6,736 bases of DNA from Betaproteobacteria bacterium (GTDB taxonomy: Bacteria > Pseudomonadota > Gammaproteobacteria > Burkholderiales > SG8-41), in contig JAKFUJ010000343.1 in the NCBI GenBank assembly GCA_021732805.1, forward strand, positions 1-6,736, given 5' to 3'. Both the position numbers and the translations under genes were made by a program. Positions 1 through 5,616 of the stretch are shown here, one piece after another; within the stretch, counting starts at the first letter, position 1, and each line of letters begins with the position of its first letter. Under the pieces are notes generated by a model. The model saw only the letters and a list, made by a program, of their open reading frames with translations. It was not told the origin of the DNA and ran no database searches.

Positions 1-1711
1 ACACGCTGTTGCCGCCAACATCGGAAATCGGCGCCGACAAGGTGATGTTTGCACCGCCGGTAAAGCCGCCGGCAGTGGTATTGAGCGCTGCGTTGATGTT
101 CAGCGCGCCTTCGCTCGGATTGGTCAGCGAACCTGCGTCACCCGCACTCAGGGTGATCGCACCGCCGCGCGTGGTAATGCTGCCGAACACGTTGAGAAAA
201 CCACCCGCCTGCAGTGTGATGCCGACGTTGTTGTTGGCCAGCGAGACCGGGTCATTGACGTTGATGTCCTCGTTCGCCTGCAGGATGATGTTGGCCAGTG
301 ACGCATTGAGCAGCAACGGGGAGATCGAAATCGTCCCTGAAAAATCGCCGAACAGTATGGGTCCGAGATAAGGAGCAAGCCCCAGCAGATCAATGTCGAT
401 AAAGTCGGGATCCAGCAGCAGCGTGCCCGTCGCTCCATGCGCCGCACCGAGATTCGCCGCCCCCTGGAAATCCAGCACGCGTTTTCCCGATACCTCGGCA
501 AATCCGCCATCGCCGCCATTGGCGCCGCCGCGAGCGGAAATATTGCCGTAGTAGCGCGTAATATCGTCCGCCCACACAATGACCTTGCCGCCGTCACCTT
601 CCGTGATCGCATCGGCCTTGATGCTCACATCCTGACCGACGTAAGTGCGGAAGGCATTCTGCACTTCCGGATTCTTGCCCTGAAAATCGCCGCCGACCAG
701 CACCGTGCCGCCGCCGGTCTGTCCCGAGGCATTGATGGCGGCCGCGCCCAGCAACCCAAGCTGATTGCCCAGCACCTGCACGCTGCCGCCGTTGCCGGCA
801 CTGCCTTTCGCTTCAATCGTACCGGAGACCAACGTGGTGTCAACCGACTGGATTGCGACTGATCCGCCGCTGCTGCCGTTGGCCGTGGTCATACTGCCGG
901 CATCCAGCGTGGTGTTGCGGGTGGCCTTGAGCACGATGCGGCCACCTTCAACCACCGCGCTGCTGGCATTGAGCGTGCCGCTGTTGCTGATCAGCCCGGC
1001 ATAGATGCCGATGCGTCCCGCCTCGCTGGTGATGGTGCCGAGGTTTTTGGCTGCGTTGTCGGGAGCGATGATTTCCACGCGCAGGTTCGGCGTGCCCGGG
1101 TTGACCAATTCGACACGGTTGCCCGCGGCGAGGATCACTTCGCCCTGCGGGCTGGTAATGAGGCCGTCGTTGGTGACGGCCTTGCCGATCAGGTAGACGC
1201 TGCCGCCGGTGATGTTGCCCTGATTCACCACGCTGCCGGCGCCGGCGCCGTCGGTGAACTTCAGGCGGTTGTTGAGGAAGTCGTCGTTGCTCAGATTCAG
1301 CGTCGAGGCCACAAGACCTGCGACGTTGATCTGCGCACCCGCGCCGAACACGATGCCGTTGGGGTTGATCAGGAACACGCGGCCGTTGGACTGCAGGGCG
1401 CCAAGAATTACCGACGGGTCTTGCCCGATTATGCGGTTCAGTACCGCGGAGCTGCCCGACTGCTGGATGAAGCGCGTCAGTTCATTGACGCCAATCGAAA
1501 ACGAGCCCCAGTTGATGATGGCGTTGGGGCTGTTGGTGATGTTGAGGATGTTGCCGGCGGTGGCGAAGGTGGCGGTGCCGTTGACCACCGTGGGATTCGT
1601 CGGATTCGCCAGCGCCGTGCCGTGGAAACACGCTGCAACTGCCGTTGCGACCGCGGTCTGTCGTGCAGTCAACATCCAGCGACTTTGTTGAATTCTTTGC
1701 TTTTTCGGCAT
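1..1711 (-). CDS. Filamentous-haemagglutinin-type two-partner secretion exoprotein, N-terminal part (C-terminus beyond window)
   Basis: Reading the minus strand from the ATG at 1711 gives 570 uninterrupted codons that run off the left edge. Residues 1-35 form a signal peptide with a basic start (MPKKQR), a hydrophobic Ala/Val stretch and a likely cut after ALA-35. Residues about 45-165 match the haemagglutination-activity (TPS) domain, with AIINWGSFSIG near 64-74, VLNRIIGQDPSVILG at 90-104 and the hallmark LINPNGIVFG at 114-123. A repetitive Gly/Asn/Thr/Ser-rich beta-helix follows. It includes the block GGKVIVWADDITRYYGN (374-390), then ARGGANGGDGGFAEVSGK (393-410) and GATGTLLLDPDFIDI (426-440), which I recognise from many large proteobacterial TPS proteins. 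Family knowledge: such proteins reach the surface through a TpsB/FhaC-type outer-membrane pore and act as adhesins, contact-dependent toxins or other large secreted proteins. Which one applies depends on the missing C-terminus. No partner gene lies in the window. The start is supported by AGGGG six bases upstream. Confidence 0.93.
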   Translation of the reverse strand, partial: MPKKQRIQQSRWMLTARQTAVATAVAACFHGTALANPTNPTVVNGTATFATAGNILNITNSPNAIINWGSFSIGVNELTRFIQQSGSSAVLNRIIGQDPSVILGALQSNGRVFLINPNGIVFGAGAQINVAGLVASTLNLSNDDFLNNRLKFTDGAGAGSVVNQGNITGGSVYLIGKAVTNDGLITSPQGEVILAAGNRVELVNPGTPNLRVEIIAPDNAAKNLGTITSEAGRIGIYAGLISNSGTLNASSAVVEGGRIVLKATRNTTLDAGSMTTANGSSGGSVAIQSVDTTLVSGTIEAKGSAGNGGSVQVLGNQLGLLGAAAINASGQTGGGTVLVGGDFQGKNPEVQNAFRTYVGQDVSIKADAITEGDGGKVIVWADDITRYYGNISARGGANGGDGGFAEVSGKRVLDFQGAANLGAAHGATGTLLLDPDFIDIDLLGLAPYLGPILFGDFSGTISISPLLLNASLANIILQANEDINVNDPVSLANNNVGITLQAGGFLNVFGSITTRGGAITLSAGDAGSLTNPSEGALNINAALNTTAGGFTGGANITLSAPISDVGGNSV

Positions 1712-1717
1712 ATGACA

Positions 1718-1722
1718 CCCCT
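1718..1722 (-). promoter_or_regulatory. Ribosome binding site of the TPS exoprotein
   Basis: AGGGG on the minus strand lies six bases before the ATG at 1711. This favours that ATG over the out-of-frame GTG at 1718, which opens only a 78-codon shadow frame. Confidence 0.55.
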
Positions 1723-1762
1723 GTCTTGGCCGGTTGTGGCTAAAGCCTTCATGTGCAGATAC

Positions 1763-1787
1763 CGCTGATTAACGTGATAAATCAGCG
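1763..1787. repeat. Inverted repeat in the exoprotein leader
   Basis: CGCTGATT (1763-1770) and AATCAGCG (1780-1787) are perfect reverse complements separated by nine bases. The repeat lies about 50 bp upstream of the exoprotein start, probably in its 5' leader. It could be an operator for a dimeric regulator, or a leader RNA hairpin. With only three G/C pairs per eight, no terminator role is evident and no T-run follows on either strand. Confidence 0.45.
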
Positions 1788-1797
1788 AACAATCATT

Positions 1798-1827
1798 ATT
1801 CCACGCCCCGTGTAAAACCGGCGTGAA
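1798..1827 (-). promoter_or_regulatory. Weak sigma-70-like promoter candidate for the exoprotein
   Basis: On the minus strand, TTCACG (1822-1827) and TGGAAT (1798-1803) are separated by 18 bases. Each matches the consensus at four of six positions. Transcription would start near 1791, just before the inverted repeat at 1763-1787. The whole stretch 1780-1930 is AT-rich, so other promoter positions are possible. The assignment is tentative. Confidence 0.22.
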
Positions 1828-1945
1828 CTATCTCTCGTTATGCCGCAATAAAACGCACTCGTATGACAAGGAGATTTACAACGCTTCAACATGAAATAAA
1901 ATATTGTTTAAAATCAATTGCTTATAGATTTTCGCCGATGAGCCC

Positions 1946-2917
1946 TCAAGGCATCCGCCATGGCCCCAGATAAGCCAGCCGGTCGCTGGTCTGCACGATC
2001 AGGTGTTTGACCACCTTGTCGCGGACGATATGCAGGGTAACGTCCTCGCCGGCGCCGACAGACCACAGGCTTTCGTAGAACTCGCTCTGACCGCCGATCG
2101 AGTCACCGCCGATGCCCAGAATGATGTCGCCGCGTTTCAAGCCGGCATGGTCGGCGGGTGAATCGGGCAACACACGCGACACCACGACATGGCCATCGAC
2201 CTGTTCCGAATTGAGACCGAGCCAGGGCCGCGCCGTACCACTGCGACGGCCGTCGCGCACCAGATCATTGAGCACATCCTTCAGCAGATTGATCGGCACG
2301 AACATGTTGCCGGGAAAAGCAACACCGGCATTCAGCGCATCACTGACCCACAGCGATGCGATGCCGACCAGACGACCGTGGCCGTCAAACAATGCGGCAC
2401 CGCTGTGCTCGTAGCGCGGCGGCGCGGTAAACAGCGCGTCATCAATCATGTATTCCCACCAGCCGATGAAACGCCGCCGCGACACCAGCGCGGCGCCGGT
2501 CACGCCGCCGGCCCCGGAATGTCCGGCAACCACGAGACTTTGCAGTTCACCAAGGCGGGTTGAATCGCCCAATTCCACCGGCGCGCAGGGGGGCGGTGGT
2601 GATGCCCGCAACAGGCCGAAGCCGGTGGCATGGTCAAAACCGACCACGCTTGCCGGATAAATTTTGTTGTCGCCGGTCATCACCAGCACCGAAGCCGCTT
2701 CCAGCACCAGATAACCGATGGTCAGGATCAGCCCGTTGCTGTCGATGACGATGCCGGTGCCTTCGCGTTCCGCGCCCAGCGTGTCGGCAGTACGTGCGCC
2801 ATCCACCGCGCGTATCGACAACTTCACCACCGCATCCAGCGGCGGCGTCAGCGTGCGCGGAATGCCGTTGGTGGCGCGCCACGCTGCGACGGATGCGGCA
2901 AACAGCGAGGCCGTCAT
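1946..2917 (-). CDS. Trypsin-fold (HtrA/S1C-like) protein with C-terminal PDZ domain, catalytic triad degenerate
   Basis: The protein has 323 residues. Residues about 25-215 follow the chymotrypsin-like fold of HtrA/DegP proteases, with GTGIVIDSNGLILT at 53-66 corresponding to the segment around the catalytic His. Residues about 230-312 form a PDZ domain, starting PWLGL and including SPADHAGLKRGDIILGI (253-269). The usual HtrA triad is not intact. Tyr69 (in TIGYLV) sits where TNNHVV has His, and Gly99 (HATGFGLL) sits where TDIAVL has Asp. Ser172 is retained in EHSGAAL in place of GNSGGPL. It is therefore probably not an ordinary serine protease and may bind peptides or act as a scaffold. The N-terminus (MTASLFAASVAAW) is only weakly hydrophobic, so there is no clear signal peptide and its location is uncertain. 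Its ATG overlaps the greB stop (ATGA, 2914-2917), implying translational coupling; no strong RBS precedes it. Confidence 0.88.
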   Translation of the reverse strand: MTASLFAASVAAWRATNGIPRTLTPPLDAVVKLSIRAVDGARTADTLGAEREGTGIVIDSNGLILTIGYLVLEAASVLVMTGDNKIYPASVVGFDHATGFGLLRASPPPPCAPVELGDSTRLGELQSLVVAGHSGAGGVTGAALVSRRRFIGWWEYMIDDALFTAPPRYEHSGAALFDGHGRLVGIASLWVSDALNAGVAFPGNMFVPINLLKDVLNDLVRDGRRSGTARPWLGLNSEQVDGHVVVSRVLPDSPADHAGLKRGDIILGIGGDSIGGQSEFYESLWSVGAGEDVTLHIVRDKVVKHLIVQTSDRLAYLGPWRMP

Positions 2918-3504
2918 CTATTGTCCGTGGCCGGTGAGCTTGCGCTATCTGATGTTGCTGTGGCGCCATCTGGTGTTGCCACGGTTATATAGCGGACATC
3001 GACGATATCGATGTCTTCAGCGCCGCCCGGTTTCATCAGTTTGACGGTATCCCCGTTGCGCCGCTTCAGCAGCGCCTTCGCAATCGGCGAAATCCAGCTG
3101 ACATGACCGCGTGCCGGATCAACCTCATCAACACCGACGATGCTCACCGTATGCCCGGCGCCGGCAGCATCGATGTAATCCACCGTGGCGCCGAAAAAAA
3201 TCTGGTCGGTTTCGCTGCGCGCTGCGGGATCGACGACTTCCGGTTTGTCGAGCCGCTTGTTCAGGTAATGGATGCGGCGGTCGATTTCGCGCAGGCGTTT
3301 TTTGCCGTAGAGATAATCGCCGTTCTCGGAACGGTCGCCGTTCGACGCCGCCCACGACACCACTTTCACCAGCTCCGGGCGCTCGACATCCAGCAGTTGC
3401 AGCAACTCGCTCTTGAGCCGCGCGTAACCCTCGGGGGTCATATAGTTTCGGGGCGGCGCAACCTCGGCAGCCGGCTGGTTTTTACGGGAATCAGAATGGG
3501 CCAT
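2914..3504 (-). CDS. greB: Transcription elongation factor GreB
   Basis: GreB binds the RNA polymerase secondary channel and stimulates cleavage of backtracked transcripts. From the ATG at 3504 the protein has 196 residues. The N-terminal coiled coil begins near MTPEGYARLKSEL and carries the GreB signature SWAASNGDRSEN followed by YGKKRLREIDRRI. The acidic tip residues are Asp57 and Glu60 in GDRSEN. The FKBP-like C-terminal domain includes FFGATVDYID and SWISPIAKALL. E. coli GreB has about 158 residues; the extra length is a polar N-terminal segment of about 20 residues and a Ser/Thr/Asp-rich tail of about 20 (ending SPATDNR). An upstream ATG at 3606 would add 34 residues, but that part is translated from the 11-bp repeat array and is unlike GreB, so 3504 is preferred. 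greB is the first gene of a minus-strand pair with the HtrA-like gene and is divergent from iclR. Confidence 0.93.
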   Translation of the reverse strand: MAHSDSRKNQPAAEVAPPRNYMTPEGYARLKSELLQLLDVERPELVKVVSWAASNGDRSENGDYLYGKKRLREIDRRIHYLNKRLDKPEVVDPAARSETDQIFFGATVDYIDAAGAGHTVSIVGVDEVDPARGHVSWISPIAKALLKRRNGDTVKLMKPGGAEDIDIVDVRYITVATPDGATATSDSASSPATDNR

Positions 3505-3544
3505 GGGGCTTTGAGTGTAGCGAAAACCAGCGGGGCCGGCGGTT

Positions 3545-3598
3545 GCGGGTTTTGCCGGGATTTTTCCGGGATTTTTCCGGGATTTTACCGAGATTGTC
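3545..3598. repeat. 11-bp direct repeat array with phased T-tracts
   Basis: The unit CCGGGATTTTT occurs exactly at 3555-3565 and 3566-3576, then with one change at 3577-3587 (last base A). A degenerate copy follows at 3588-3598 (CCGAGATTGTC). A related partial unit, GCGGGTTTTG, precedes at 3545-3554. The T4-5 tracts recur every 11 bases, close to one helical turn, which is the arrangement known to bend DNA. The array sits in the greB leader and just upstream of the proposed iclR promoter. Confidence 0.75.
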
Positions 3599-3614
3599 AG
3601 CGGCATTTCATAAT
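3585..3614 (+). promoter_or_regulatory. Promoter candidate for the iclR-family gene
   Basis: CATAAT (3609-3614) matches the -10 consensus at five of six positions. It lies 18 bases after a poor -35, TTACCG (3585-3590). The phased T-tracts immediately upstream could act like an UP element or a bend. The leader would be about 40 bases. Confidence 0.3.
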
Positions 3615-3640
3615 GTAAAATCCGATTTATCGAAACTCAA
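3612..3640 (-). promoter_or_regulatory. greB: Promoter candidate for greB
   Basis: On the minus strand, TTGAGT (3635-3640) and TACATT (3612-3617) are spaced by 17 bases and each matches the consensus at four of six positions. Transcription would start near 3605, giving a leader of about 100 bases that includes the repeat array. If this is correct, the upstream ATG at 3606 cannot be the translation start, which agrees with choosing 3504. Confidence 0.32.
3618..3628. promoter_or_regulatory. Short palindrome, possible operator
   Basis: AAATC-C-GATTT is a perfect 11-base palindrome around a central C. It lies in the spacer of the proposed greB promoter and just after the proposed iclR -10. It is a candidate half or core of an IclR-type operator, but it is short and could be chance. 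Confidence 0.25.
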
Positions 3641-3659
3641 ATTGACACCAACTGCCACC

Positions 3660-4427
3660 GTGGCTGAAAAATCCGCCAAACCTTCCATCCAGGTCATCGA
3701 ACGCATGATGCAGTTGCTCGACGTACTGTCGCAGCACACGCTACCGGCGACGCTGAAACAACTGGCAACAACCACCAAACTGCATCCTTCAACCGCGCAC
3801 CGCATCCTTGGCGTGATGGTCGACAACCGGCTGGTGGACCGCATCGAACCCGGCATGTACCGGCTGGGCATCCGGCTGGTGGAACTGGGCAGCCTGGTCA
3901 AATCGCGCATCAGCGTGCGCCAGGAGGCGCTGCCGCAGATGCAGGAACTGCATCGCGCACTCGGCGAAACCGTCAATCTGTCGGTACGTCGCGACGATGA
4001 GGTGGTTTATATCGAACGCACGGCGGAAGGCAACACGATGATGCGCGTGGTGCAGATCATCGGCGCCCACGCGCCGCTGCACATCACCGCAGTGGTAAAA
4101 ATTTTCCTCGCTGCCTACACACCGCAACGCATCGCTGATTACGCCGCGCGCAGCGGCCTCACCCGCTACACCGACAACACGCTGACCGACCCCAAAACAC
4201 TCGCGGCTGAGCTCGAGGAAATCCGCAGGCGGCAGTACGCCTTCGACAACGAAGAGGCCGAACGCGGCGTGTGCTGTGTCGGCGCCGGCATCCGCAACGA
4301 TGAAGGCCAGATCATTGCCGGACTGTCGGTCTCGGCGCCGACCGAACGCTTCCGCAAAGCCTGGGCGGAGCCGGTGCGGCAGGCTGCGGAGCGCATTTCG
4401 CGCGCCATGGGCTACCGCCAGGCGTAG
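3660..4427 (+). CDS. IclR-family transcriptional regulator
   Basis: The protein has 255 residues from the GTG at 3660, the usual size for IclR regulators. Residues about 8-70 form the winged helix-turn-helix, with LKQLATTTKLHPSTAHRILG at 32-51 and the wing leading to GMYRLGIRLVELG. The C-terminal effector-binding domain shows GETVNLSVRRDDEVVYIER, APLHITAVVKIFLA (138-151), EEAERGVCCVGAGI (198-211) and LSVSAP (222-227). All are recognisable family landmarks. The common AVGK motif is AVVK here. A longer frame opens at a TTG at 3543, but those 39 extra residues are encoded by the repeat array and promoter region and look unlike the family, so GTG 3660 is preferred despite a weak RBS. It probably controls the M24 hydrolase gene 32 bp downstream, perhaps also itself and greB, in response to a small carboxylate or aromatic ligand. 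The ligand is not identifiable from the sequence. Confidence 0.92.
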   Translation: MAEKSAKPSIQVIERMMQLLDVLSQHTLPATLKQLATTTKLHPSTAHRILGVMVDNRLVDRIEPGMYRLGIRLVELGSLVKSRISVRQEALPQMQELHRALGETVNLSVRRDDEVVYIERTAEGNTMMRVVQIIGAHAPLHITAVVKIFLAAYTPQRIADYAARSGLTRYTDNTLTDPKTLAAELEEIRRRQYAFDNEEAERGVCCVGAGIRNDEGQIIAGLSVSAPTERFRKAWAEPVRQAAERISRAMGYRQA

Positions 4428-4459
4428 TACCGCACCCACACCTTTTTACGGGATTACAT

Positions 4460-5590
4460 TTGAGCAAAACCAGAATCGACGCCATGGGCAATCTGCCTGA
4501 ACTGGAAAAACAGATTGCCGCCAGTCCGTACGACGCAGTGATCGCGGTGTCTCCGGAAAACGTGCGTTATGCCGGCGATGTGCATATCGCCACACAACGC
4601 AGCATTCGCGACCGCCTTGCATTCGTGATCTGGCCGAAAAGCGGTGAGCCGGTGATGCTGGTGTGCCGGATCGAAACCGGCTACGCAAAACTGAATACCT
4701 GGATCGCCGACGTGCGCGGCTATCAGGAATTCGAACCCGGTCCGGTCAAGACCCTCGCTGACCTCCTGCGTGAACTCAAACTGGATGCAGCACATGTGGC
4801 GATTGAAACGGAATATCTCGCGGCGGCGTACTACAACGAACTGATGCGCTGCTGCCCGAAACTCAGGATCGGCGCGGCGGAACCGGTATTCGCAAGGGCG
4901 CGCATGCACAAAACCGCGGCCGAAAAAACGCAGATCATCGCCGCGTTTCACGCCACCGAAAAAGCGTTTCTGCATGCGTTCTCAACTGCCAGGATCGGCG
5001 AAACCGAAAAGCAGATCGCCGTGCGGCTGGCCGAACGCATGCTGAGCGAAGGCGCTGATCAGGTGACATCCAACTACTGTAACGCCGGCGCCAATACCGG
5101 GTTTCCACATATGGTGCCGTCAGGCTATCAAGTCAAACAGGGCGACATCATCAAGGCCGACGCCGGCGGCATGTTTCGCCAGTATTTCTCCAACGTCGGA
5201 CGCACCGCAAAAGCCGGCAAACCGACTGACCGCGACCTCACGATCTGGAAACACCTGCGCGACATCCATCATGCGGTGATCGAACAATGCCGCCCCGGCA
5301 AGACCGGTCGCGAGCTGTTCGATCTGGCCAAACGCCTGCAACTGAAGGCCGGGCTCGAGTTCCCGTATTCGCATAACGGTCACTCACTGGGGCTGAACAT
5401 CCATGAACACCCCATTATCAACGCGCAGGAAGACATGCCCTACCAGCCCGGCATGCTGACCACGGTGGAAACGCGTGCGCGCTGGGTCGGCGAGCTGGGC
5501 TATCACATGGAAGACATCGTCGAGATCACCGACGGCGCGCCGATCTGGCACGCGAAATATTTCCCGAACGAGGAACTGCTGGTCGTGTAG
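4460..5590 (+). CDS. M24-family metallohydrolase (Xaa-Pro dipeptidase/aminopeptidase-like) with one altered metal ligand
   Basis: The protein has 376 residues with the two-domain creatinase/prolidase architecture: an N-terminal domain of about 145 residues (SPENVRYAGD, QRSIRDRLAF) and a C-terminal pita-bread domain. The expected di-metal ligands are Asp234 (KADAGG), His308 (GHSLGLNIHEHP), Glu337 (GMLTTVET) and Glu351 (GYHMEDIVEI). The second Asp ligand, normally in a YxSDxxRT motif, is Asn245 (YFSNVGRT; codon AAC at 5192-5194). His217 (FPHMVPS) and His315 are also kept. Family knowledge: M24 enzymes cleave Xaa-Pro bonds, but relatives hydrolyse ectoine, creatine and other non-peptide amides. 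The Asn and the neighbouring Bug receptor leave both options open. The chosen start is TTG 4460, with ACGGGA upstream; ATG 4484 (residue 9) is an alternative. No signal peptide is present, so it is cytoplasmic. It is likely co-transcribed with the IclR gene. Confidence 0.9.
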   Translation: MSKTRIDAMGNLPELEKQIAASPYDAVIAVSPENVRYAGDVHIATQRSIRDRLAFVIWPKSGEPVMLVCRIETGYAKLNTWIADVRGYQEFEPGPVKTLADLLRELKLDAAHVAIETEYLAAAYYNELMRCCPKLRIGAAEPVFARARMHKTAAEKTQIIAAFHATEKAFLHAFSTARIGETEKQIAVRLAERMLSEGADQVTSNYCNAGANTGFPHMVPSGYQVKQGDIIKADAGGMFRQYFSNVGRTAKAGKPTDRDLTIWKHLRDIHHAVIEQCRPGKTGRELFDLAKRLQLKAGLEFPYSHNGHSLGLNIHEHPIINAQEDMPYQPGMLTTVETRARWVGELGYHMEDIVEITDGAPIWHAKYFPNEELLVV

Positions 5591-5594
5591 TGCG

Positions 5595-5616
5595 CGGCGC
5601 CGCGCCACCGGCGCTG
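5595..5616. terminator. GC-rich hairpin between convergent genes
   Basis: CGGCGCCG (5595-5602) pairs with CGGCGCTG (5609-5616) around a six-base loop: eight pairs including one G-U. It fills the 26-bp gap between the convergent M24 and Bug genes. No T-run follows on either strand, so it is not a classic intrinsic terminator. A nested 14-base palindrome (5592-5605) offers an alternative fold. Confidence 0.28.

Larger units (their letters stand above)
1712..1945. other. AT-rich intergenic region between the exoprotein and the HtrA-like gene
   Basis: These 234 bases separate two minus-strand genes. Bases 1780-1935 are clearly richer in A+T than the coding DNA on both sides, with runs such as ATGAAATAAAATATTG around 1891. 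The region holds the exoprotein RBS, the inverted repeat and a weak promoter candidate. There is no convincing GC-rich terminator hairpin after the stop at 1946. The change in composition suggests that the exoprotein has its own regulated promoter and is not co-transcribed with greB. Confidence 0.55.
3505..3659. promoter_or_regulatory. Divergent greB/iclR control region
   Basis: This 155-bp stretch separates the greB start (minus) from the preferred iclR-family start (plus). It contains an 11-bp repeat array with phased T-tracts, a short palindrome and promoter-like elements for both directions that overlap around 3609-3617. IclR-family regulators often bind such divergent or self-upstream regions, so autoregulation is plausible. 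That is inference from position only. Confidence 0.5.

Noticed and set aside
9..1691. A chain of plus-strand open frames (9-371, 437-862, 765-1004, 1005-1196, 1254-1691)
   Set aside because: They lie antisense to a continuous 570-codon exoprotein with clear family motifs. Most share one frame and arise from its codon bias; their translations show no recognisable domain.
1782..1892. 36-codon minus-strand frame in the intergenic region (MLKRCKSPCH...)
   Set aside because: No RBS, no recognisable features, and it overlaps the proposed promoter and inverted repeat; likely chance.
1868..1899. Perfect AAGGAG on the plus strand followed by ATG AAA TAA
   Set aside because: The spacing to the ATG is 17 bases and the frame has two codons, so it is not a credible gene or leader peptide.
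3505..3606. 34-residue N-terminal extension of GreB from the ATG at 3606
   Set aside because: The residues are encoded by the repeat array, do not resemble GreB, and would start at or before the likely transcription start.
3103..3618. 171-codon plus-strand frame opposite greB
   Set aside because: Antisense shadow of a well-recognised gene, with no domain features.
3543..3659. 39-residue N-terminal extension of the IclR protein from the TTG at 3543
   Set aside because: It translates the same repeat array and promoter region from the other strand; the family usually begins shortly before the helix-turn-helix.
3789..4439. 216-codon minus-strand frame opposite the IclR gene
   Set aside because: Antisense shadow; the plus-strand frame carries all IclR landmarks.
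3478..4455. TTTTTACGGGA-like words at 3478-3488 and 4443-4453 resembling the 11-bp repeat
   Set aside because: One lies in greB coding sequence and the other before the M24 start; two short matches are not enough to call a dispersed repeat or regulon motif.
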